From Sphingomonadales bacterium (GTDB lineage: Bacteria; Bacteroidota; Bacteroidia; UBA7662): a stretch of 5,075 nucleotides of DNA. The stretch spans positions 1 to 5,075 of the forward strand of contig VHBD01000116.1 of assembly GCA_016872125.1 (NCBI GenBank), in the 5' to 3' direction. A model generated the notes under the pieces. That model saw only the letters and a program-made list of their open reading frames with translations, was not told where the DNA came from and did not search any database. Below, piece by piece: positions 1 through 4,425 of this stretch (position 1 is the stretch's first letter; each line of letters starts with the position of its first letter). The position numbers and the translations under genes were made by a program.

Positions 1-1270
1 TGGGCGGTAGGTTTGCGGGTCCCAGGGAAGCACTCAAGGTAGCATTGGATCGAGCCCCTAGAAAGGGAATAATGCTGCTGTTGACATGACCGCCTGCTGC
101 TGCCCCCCCAAAAGAAGCCAGAAATTGATTATACGTAAATCCATAATCCAGGGTTCGGAATGTATCCACCAAGGCAAAGGGGGCAATGCGGCTTCGAATG
201 GAATCCATTTGCGCCAGAAATGAAGTGTTAACTTGTTGATTAGCAACTCTTCTTAAATAAAATCCGTAGATATTTCGGGTATCCGTGTTGGCCATAAGCT
301 TGTCGTACAGCGGCCTGGATTCACCGGGAGTAAAGGAGAAAGGGGAGATGGTTTGGTAATTAGGCCCACCCCATTGGATACCCATCGTATTGTCAGGATC
401 GTAAGGCAAGAACCGAAATCGTCCATCCACGGGATGATCGTAGAGGTAGAAATTATTCTTGTTATAATAGGAATCCCAATGCCCGGTGCACAGATCCGTG
501 GCCAGGGTGAGTAGAGCAGATTCGATATCGAAAATGCTATCGAGCTGGCAATAAATTTGGGCAGAAGCGGTTTGGTTAAGGGTTCGAATAAATTTGGCGA
601 AATTGCTGTAATCATCGGCGGCCGTATTGGTCATGAGTTCATAGGCCCGGCGTCCCCCGGAGGTCAATTTGTAATCGTTAGGATTGTTGGAAATGTACAC
701 CAGATCCGCAGGCCACAGGCATTTGTACAGGTTCCCGTAATCCTGGGCGAATTCGTTTTGCAGGAAGTCTTCGTTCAATTGTTCGACGTTGACATAAACC
801 CCTCTGAATCGTCCGTTGAAATAGAGGTTCACATGGGCGGCTCTGGCAGAACGCCCGCCGACACGGTGCGTCAGGTCGTAATAGAATTTGGCCCGGCTGA
901 TGGAAGGATCGTTGTGCATTCCGTAGAGGTTGAGATCGCTGATCCCTTCCAGATTCTGCCCTGTCCTGAACGTGTTGAGCGATATTCGGAACTGTTTTTT
1001 CTGGGCGTTTCGCGATGTATTTCCCCGAATCCGCAGCCCGCATTCAAAAAGGCTGTCTTGAATTCCCGCCCTTGTGAAAACCACCGTGGATCGGTATTCC
1101 CGGTTGGAACCGGGGTTGGCCAACATCTCCGCCAAGCTATCTTCAGGTAGAAAAACCTCTATTTTTGATAAGCTTCCATCTGCATATAGGTTAAACCCCC
1201 GACCGATTGGCTGTGAAGCACTCAATTTATAAAAAAGTACGATAGTAATCGATAAAATCGCTCTTTTCAT
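1..1270 (-). CDS. Secreted CotH kinase family protein (3' end outside window)
   Basis: An open frame runs without a stop from ATG at 1270 to the window edge, giving 423 residues. Residues 1-20 (MKRAILSITIVLFYKLSASQ) look like a signal peptide, so the product is probably exported. The rest matches the CotH (spore-coat protein H) kinase-like family. LRIRGNTSR (79-87) followed by KKQFRIS (91-97) resembles the glycine-rich and ATP-binding lysine region. FNGRFRGVYVNVEQLNEDFL (151-170) is the family's NG-x-x-x-G-x-Y-x-x-x-E-Q block. GHWDSYYNKNNFYLY (263-277) supplies a likely catalytic Asp266, and LPYDPDNTMG (288-297) the metal-binding aspartates 291/293. B. subtilis CotH phosphorylates coat proteins; the target here is unknown, and the organism need not sporulate. 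Bacteroidota relatives often carry further domains and a secretion-sorting tail downstream, which cannot be seen here. Family confidence is high, substrate unknown. No Shine-Dalgarno site precedes the ATG, which is common in this phylum. Confidence 0.88.
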   Translation of the reverse strand, partial: MKRAILSITIVLFYKLSASQPIGRGFNLYADGSLSKIEVFLPEDSLAEMLANPGSNREYRSTVVFTRAGIQDSLFECGLRIRGNTSRNAQKKQFRISLNTFRTGQNLEGISDLNLYGMHNDPSISRAKFYYDLTHRVGGRSARAAHVNLYFNGRFRGVYVNVEQLNEDFLQNEFAQDYGNLYKCLWPADLVYISNNPNDYKLTSGGRRAYELMTNTAADDYSNFAKFIRTLNQTASAQIYCQLDSIFDIESALLTLATDLCTGHWDSYYNKNNFYLYDHPVDGRFRFLPYDPDNTMGIQWGGPNYQTISPFSFTPGESRPLYDKLMANTDTRNIYGFYLRRVANQQVNTSFLAQMDSIRSRIAPFALVDTFRTLDYGFTYNQFLASFGGAAAGGHVNSSIIPFLGARSNATLSASLGPANLPP

Positions 1271-1274
1271 TCTA

Positions 1275-1290
1275 ATTTAATGCATTAAAT
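1275..1290. repeat. Perfect 16-bp palindrome ATTTAATGCATTAAAT
   Basis: The sequence ATTTAATGCATTAAAT equals its own reverse complement over all 16 bases. It ends four bases before the start codon of the cotH-like gene and would cover its predicted transcription start. That placement suits a dimeric repressor operator or a structured leader, but no regulator is encoded in the window. The core TTAATGCA recurs at 1378-1385. Confidence 0.6.
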
Positions 1291-1293
1291 GTC

Positions 1294-1301
1294 CAAATTT
1301 A
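1294..1301 (-). promoter_or_regulatory. Candidate -7 box for the cotH-like gene
   Basis: On the minus strand these bases read TAAATTTG, a full match to the Bacteroidota -7 consensus TAnnTTTG. Transcription would begin near 1287-1289 and leave a leader of roughly 17-19 bases before the ATG at 1270. No well-spaced TTG -33 element is present; the nearest, at 1315-1317, is only 13 bases away. The region is AT-rich, so a chance match is possible. Confidence 0.4.
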
Positions 1302-1373
1302 TAAATTTATACTTCAATTTTAAGGCCTCGAAGCGGAACAAAACACCGTTTTCTGGCTTTTTTCCTTAAAAAG

Positions 1374-1386
1374 GTGCTTAATGCAC
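1374..1386. repeat. Inverted repeat GTGC-TTAAT-GCAC upstream of the beta-barrel gene
   Basis: GTGC (1374-1377) and GCAC (1383-1386) are complementary around TTAAT. Flanking A and T runs (1368-1372 and 1387-1390) can extend the pairing with one bulged G. The repeat sits about 10-23 bases upstream of the predicted -7 box of the plus-strand gene, where a -33 element or activator/repressor site would lie. It shares TTAATGCA with the palindrome at 1275-1290. Confidence 0.45.
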
Positions 1387-1396
1387 TTTTAGGATC

Positions 1397-1404
1397 TATA
1401 TTTG
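1397..1404 (+). promoter_or_regulatory. Candidate -7 box for the beta-barrel gene
   Basis: The bases TATATTTG match the Bacteroidota -7 consensus TAnnTTTG exactly. The predicted transcription start near 1409-1411 leaves a leader of about 35 bases before ATG at 1445. The leader is A/T-rich without a Shine-Dalgarno site. No clear TTG lies 19-21 bases upstream; that position is occupied by the inverted repeat at 1374-1386. Confidence 0.5.
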
Positions 1405-1444
1405 ACTTCTACAACCCTTTAAAAGACTTTTTAAACTCCAAATC

Positions 1445-2173
1445 ATGAAAGTTACGCGCTTGTTTTTTGTTTTTATTATTTCGCTGTTTCCATTGCTAAG
1501 TTTTGCTCAAAAGCCTGTTACTGGTAGAACTACTTTAAGCCTCAAATCCGTGGGAGATTTCAAATCCTCACTGGAAGCAGGACTTAACCTTGATGGACCA
1601 ACCATATCAATACCTTCAATTCGTTATCGTTACTTTTTATCTAATGATTTTGCTCTAAGGTCCTTGATTAATGTAAGTGGAAATAAAACAAAATTGGTTT
1701 TTTACGAAAATCCAAACTTTTCTGGAATGGAAGGAACCAATGACAGTTCGAATGTTTTCTGGAATGTACAACTTGGACTTGAATATCATCTCCCAGGCAC
1801 CTCAAAGTTATCGCCTTATTTTGGGTTGTTTTTTCACTATGGGCAAGGAAGAACCTCGGAAAAATGGACTAATTTCAACGGGCTACTGAATGGCGGTCAG
1901 GGTGATTTTGAAAGGAGCTTTACAGGAAGTGTCGAAATGCCTGAAACCACAATTGGTATTGGTTCTGTAGCGGGTTTAGATTTTTATTTCGTTGACAGGG
2001 TTTATGCGGGACTTGAATTGTATTGGCTTTATAAATCAACTATGTTAGGGAGTGGTAAAGTCGAATACCAATCTAATTCGTCAAGCAACTCAGAATTTGC
2101 TAGACCTGAACGTACATTTTCTTCATCAACATTTTCTTCAATTCCATCGATTCGTGTGGGGTGGAGATTTTAG
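1445..2173 (+). CDS. Secreted outer-membrane beta-barrel protein
   Basis: The 242-residue product begins with a clear signal peptide: MKVTR followed by the hydrophobic run LFFVFIISLFPLLSFA and a probable cut after Ala21 or Gln22. The mature part shows alternating aromatic/hydrophobic strand pairs joined by polar turns: about 54-79 (with YRYFLSNDFALRS), 104-135 (QLGLEYHLPGTSKLSPYFGL), 169-198 (VAGLDFYFVDRVYAGLELYW) and 230-242 (SIPSIRVGWRF). A C-terminal aromatic residue (Phe242) in an amphipathic last strand is the usual signal for outer-membrane insertion. Size and pattern fit a small, roughly eight-stranded barrel of the OMP_b-brl type. A Ser/Asn-rich stretch at 209-232 is probably a surface loop. 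The gene is more AT-rich than its neighbours: 17 G/C in 60 bases at 1681-1740, against 31 in 60 at 3601-3660. No specific function or ligand can be named. It is transcribed divergently from the cotH-like gene and convergently to the methyltransferase. Confidence 0.8.
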   Translation: MKVTRLFFVFIISLFPLLSFAQKPVTGRTTLSLKSVGDFKSSLEAGLNLDGPTISIPSIRYRYFLSNDFALRSLINVSGNKTKLVFYENPNFSGMEGTNDSSNVFWNVQLGLEYHLPGTSKLSPYFGLFFHYGQGRTSEKWTNFNGLLNGGQGDFERSFTGSVEMPETTIGIGSVAGLDFYFVDRVYAGLELYWLYKSTMLGSGKVEYQSNSSSNSEFARPERTFSSSTFSSIPSIRVGWRF

Positions 2174-2255
2174 GATTTTGCAAAAAGCTTTATAAATTTT
2201 TCTTGATATTTTACGGAATTTCATTATTTCTCGGCATTTTTCAGGCCCAGTAGTG
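2174..2255. other. AT-rich gap between convergent genes
   Basis: These 82 bases separate the stop codons of two convergent genes. They contain small perfect palindromes, TTTTGCAAAA (2176-2185) and AAAGCTTT (2184-2191), followed by a T-rich run at 2197-2202. None makes a stable GC-rich stem, so I cannot call an intrinsic terminator, although termination of both genes is expected here. Confidence 0.4.
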
Positions 2256-2912
2256 CTAGTCTTCATTAATATTCCCATTGAACCTAGCAAGCGAAATTCC
2301 ATCTCTTACTGAAAGGATGACCACCTCAAAATTGTAAGTTTTATAAATTAGTTGATTGTATTTTTTTAGCGCCTCGGTTTCTTTGTCACGGGATAAGTCG
2401 TCGACTACTTTCCCGCTCCATAAAACATTGTCAGCTATTACAATCGCTCCGGCTTTAAGCCTAGGTAACAAGGCTTCTAGGTAATTAGGGTAGTTTTCTT
2501 TATCCGCATCGATAAATACGATATCCCAAGATTCTTCAAGGCGATCGATCCATTCTAAACCTGTGCCATGGTGAAAGGTGATCTTTTGGCTAAAGTCTGA
2601 TCGGTTCACATAAGATTGTGCAATTTCTAATGTTTCGGCGTTGTTATCGATGCTATGAAGATGACCGTCATTCGTTAATCCTTCCGCCAGACAGAGCGCT
2701 GAATAGCCGGTGAACGTTCCGATCTCCAGGATTCTTTTCGGCCGTAACATTTTACTGAGGAGGGCTAGTAGACGACCTTGTTGATGCCCCGAACACATCT
2801 GAGGCATGAGGCAACGCAGGTGGGTGTCGCGTTCCAGTTCTTGGAGTAGTGCACTAGGTGCGCTGCTGTGTTGGTTAATGTAGTTTTCGAGGGATTCAGG
2901 AAAAAATCGCAT
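2256..2912 (-). CDS. SAM-dependent O-methyltransferase (family 3, caffeoyl-CoA OMT-like)
   Basis: This 218-residue enzyme has the full pattern of the metal-dependent class I O-methyltransferases (Methyltransf_3). Residues 61-73 (ILEIGTFTGYSAL) form the glycine-rich SAM loop, and SIDNN (87-91) closes the second strand with an acidic residue for the SAM ribose. FIDADKENY (133-141) and ADNVLWSGKV (160-169) carry the metal ligands Asp135, Asp161 and Asn162. RDGISLARF (203-211) is the usual C-terminal strand. QQGRLLALL (44-52) is the conserved helix before the SAM site. It transfers a methyl group from SAM to a hydroxyl, usually of a catechol-type small molecule; close relatives such as B. subtilis TrmR (YrrM) instead methylate 5-hydroxyuridine in tRNA. 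Sequence alone does not separate these options. It has no signal peptide and should be cytosolic. It starts 29 bases after the M16 peptidase stop and is probably co-transcribed with it. Length is normal for the family. Confidence 0.9.
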   Translation of the reverse strand: MRFFPESLENYINQHSSAPSALLQELERDTHLRCLMPQMCSGHQQGRLLALLSKMLRPKRILEIGTFTGYSALCLAEGLTNDGHLHSIDNNAETLEIAQSYVNRSDFSQKITFHHGTGLEWIDRLEESWDIVFIDADKENYPNYLEALLPRLKAGAIVIADNVLWSGKVVDDLSRDKETEALKKYNQLIYKTYNFEVVILSVRDGISLARFNGNINED

Positions 2913-2941
2913 AAGAATACGGTAGAATCAAAAAGGAAGGG

Positions 2942-4198
2942 TCATGGAGCACAGGTCCATAGCAAGGACCTTCTGGGCATAACACGAAACAAATGACCGG
3001 CGGCTTCCAGAACCGCAGTTCTTGGAATTCGATGAATACGGTCAATGATTTCTTGGGTATCCAAGAGTCGGTTGCCATCAAGGTAGGCCTGTCCCCAACC
3101 AATGAGGTTTTGAAGACGGTTTTCTTCTGCTAGGAGAATACGGCCAATCATTTGCTCTTTGGCTATTTTGAATTCGGTGGGGGTGGGGGTGGACAAGGAG
3201 GGTCGATGAAGGATTTCCTCTACCCTTTTTTGAACCAAGCGATGATTGCTTGGATCGCAAGAAAAAGGTATGGACCACATGCCGGTATCGGAATATGGGC
3301 TGTATTGGGCTTCGATTTCGTAAACCAGAGCAAGTTTCTCGCGCAATTCCATGCTTAGCCTTGCACTCATATGGTCGCCACCCAGCCAATTGAAGAGAAG
3401 GGCAATGGCCCATCGGTTTTCATCGCTTACTGAGGGTGCACGTCCCCCGATCATTCCGTAGGCTTGGTTGAAATCCTGAACTTTATCGAGGGATTTACTT
3501 TGACGCAGGCCTGTTGGACGATTTCGTTGGAGAGCGGTATGCGCCTGAATGACAGTTTTCCTGGACTTTGGTTGGCGTCGTTCCATAGCGGCTTTGACCT
3601 CCATAGGCTCTAGGGGACCATGATATACCAATACGGTGGGCCGTTGCAAGAAGACGTTTCGGTAATAGTCATGAACTTCTTGAGGACGAAGGCGCATCAA
3701 CTGTTCCTCAAACCCAAGAATGGGATGGGCCAGGGCATGCCGACCAAAGACCAGTTCTTCGAATTCTTCCAAGAGGCTCTCCTCCGGATTATCCTTGTAC
3801 ATACCAATTTCTTCCCGGATGACCTTTTGTTCTTTGCGGAACTCTTCATCGCTCCACTTGGAATGCCACCACATGTCCCCCAACAAATCCAGGGCCGTCA
3901 AACTGTGAACCGCAGGGCAGGAGGCATGAAGGACCAAACGTTCCTTGGTGGTGAAGGCATTGAGGTCTCCCCCCTTGTTTTCCAGTTCTGAAAGTACTTG
4001 GAACGTATTGCGATCGCTGGTGCCTTTAAACAACAAATGTTCGAGGCAATGCGTCACCCCCGATCCAACCGGCATGTCATCCCTGCTGCCGCTGTCGTTA
4101 ATCAAGGCCAGGTGCGCCAGGTTGTAATGAGGATCATGCAGGCAAAGAATGGTAAAGCCGGTGGAGGTTTTGATGCTTACAGGGGGTCCGACTGCCAT
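2942..4198 (-). CDS. M16 family zinc metallopeptidase (insulinase-like)
   Basis: From ATG at 4198 the product has 418 residues; a TTG at 4210 in the same frame would add four (MKIP). Numbering from that longer form, HCLEH (54-58) is the inverted HxxEH zinc motif, with His54 and His58 as ligands and Glu57 as catalytic base. Glu134 in VIREEIGMYKDNPEE (130-144) lies 76 residues after His58, the spacing of the third ligand. RLSMELREKLALVYEIEAQY (284-303) holds the C-domain Arg290 and Tyr297 that bind the peptide backbone. Both halves of the M16 clamshell half-unit are therefore present and complete, as in M16B processing proteases that work as homo- or heterodimers. There is no signal peptide, so a cytoplasmic role in degrading or processing peptides is likely; the substrate is unknown. 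I prefer the ATG because the TTG lies inside a candidate -7 promoter box. The O-methyltransferase follows after 29 bases. An in-frame TGA upstream, near 4246, excludes a much longer start. Confidence 0.9.
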   Translation of the reverse strand: MAVGPPVSIKTSTGFTILCLHDPHYNLAHLALINDSGSRDDMPVGSGVTHCLEHLLFKGTSDRNTFQVLSELENKGGDLNAFTTKERLVLHASCPAVHSLTALDLLGDMWWHSKWSDEEFRKEQKVIREEIGMYKDNPEESLLEEFEELVFGRHALAHPILGFEEQLMRLRPQEVHDYYRNVFLQRPTVLVYHGPLEPMEVKAAMERRQPKSRKTVIQAHTALQRNRPTGLRQSKSLDKVQDFNQAYGMIGGRAPSVSDENRWAIALLFNWLGGDHMSARLSMELREKLALVYEIEAQYSPYSDTGMWSIPFSCDPSNHRLVQKRVEEILHRPSLSTPTPTEFKIAKEQMIGRILLAEENRLQNLIGWGQAYLDGNRLLDTQEIIDRIHRIPRTAVLEAAGHLFRVMPRRSLLWTCAP

Positions 4199-4207
4199 AG
4201 GAATCTT

Positions 4208-4215
4208 CAAAGATA
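4208..4215 (-). promoter_or_regulatory. Candidate -7 box for the M16 peptidase unit
   Basis: The minus strand reads TATCTTTG, an exact TAnnTTTG match. Transcription would start near 4201-4203, only a few bases before ATG 4198, giving an almost leaderless message. No TTG -33 element is visible at the expected spacing. It is the mirror image of the plus-strand box at 4238-4245. Confidence 0.4.
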
Positions 4216-4237
4216 GGCAAAGCCTTTGCCCCGCGTG

Positions 4238-4245
4238 TATCTTTG
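4238..4245 (+). promoter_or_regulatory. Candidate -7 box for tRNA-Leu
   Basis: TATCTTTG matches TAnnTTTG exactly on the plus strand. It would start a transcript near 4250, about 50 bases before the mature tRNA 5' end at 4303, a plausible precursor leader. The -33 position (about 4216-4219) holds the GGCAAAG inverted repeat rather than a TTG. Confidence 0.4.
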
Positions 4246-4302
4246 ATCATGCACAGCCCTCTGGGTCCACGACCTGTACCGGGTGGCTTCATTTTTAAAC
4301 TT

Positions 4303-4384
4303 GCCGAAGTGGCGAAATTGGTAGACGCGCACGTTTCAGGGGCGTGTGTCGCAAGACATGCCGGTTCGAGTCCGGCCTTCGGCA
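4303..4384 (+). tRNA. tRNA-Leu (anticodon CAG)
   Basis: The 82 bases fold into a complete class II tRNA. The acceptor stem is GCCGAAG (4303-4309) with CTTCGGC (4377-4383), seven perfect pairs, then discriminator A4384. The D-stem is GCG/CGC (4312-4314, 4326-4328) with the loop's GG at 4320-4321. The anticodon stem CACGT/GCGTG (4330-4334, 4342-4346) encloses loop TTCAGGG with anticodon CAG at 4337-4339, reading CUG leucine codons. The long variable arm TGTC-GCAA-GACA (4347-4358) is typical of leucine and serine tRNAs; anticodon and A73 make it leucine. The T-arm is GCCGG-TTCGAGT-CCGGC (4360-4376). The next bases are CGA, so CCA is not encoded and must be added enzymatically, as is common in Bacteroidota. 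Confidence 0.97.
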
Positions 4385-4389
4385 CGAGA

Positions 4390-4410
4390 CCTGCTCCGCA
4401 TGGGGGCAGG
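4390..4410 (+). other. Stable hairpin between tRNA-Leu and the DUF5686 gene
   Basis: CCTGCTCC (4390-4397) pairs with GGGGCAGG (4403-4410) around the loop GCATG: eight contiguous pairs, seven of them G-C or A-T and one T-G wobble. It starts five bases after the tRNA and ends 15 bases before the ATG at 4426. TTGAACG follows instead of a T-run, so it does not fit a standard intrinsic terminator. It may aid tRNA 3' processing or shape the 5' end of the downstream message. Confidence 0.55.
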
Positions 4411-4425
4411 TTGAACGTTGCTGGG

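Larger units (their letters stand above)
4207..4246. repeat. Nested inverted repeats between peptidase and tRNA-Leu
   Basis: The outer arms TCAAAGATA (4207-4215) and TATCTTTGA (4238-4246) are perfect reverse complements nine bases long, with 22 bases between them. Inside lies a second perfect inverted repeat, GGCAAAG-C-CTTTGCC (4216-4230). The outer arms contain the two opposite-facing TAnnTTTG boxes, so the repeat is symmetrical with respect to the two divergent transcription units. Confidence 0.6.

Noticed and set aside
678..1043. Minus-strand open frame of 121 residues
   Set aside because: It is a different frame of the same strand as the cotH-like gene, Arg/Gln/Pro-rich without any family pattern, so it is a shadow.
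557..1150. Plus-strand open frame of 197 residues
   Set aside because: It is antisense to the cotH-like gene, whose frame shows family motifs throughout. It lacks domain features and a plausible start context.
2174..2255. Bidirectional intrinsic terminator between convergent genes
   Set aside because: Only short AT-rich palindromes are present; no GC-rich stem with a following T-run can be drawn.
3620..3991. Plus-strand open frame of 123 residues
   Set aside because: It is antisense to the zinc-binding half of the M16 peptidase and has no motif of its own.
4360..4384. Possible integration site at the 3' end of tRNA-Leu
   Set aside because: No duplicate of the tRNA end, integrase or element-like genes appear in the window.
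4390..4410. Hairpin as a rho-independent terminator of the tRNA
   Set aside because: The stem is strong but is followed by TTGAACG instead of a T-tract, so the terminator call is not supported.
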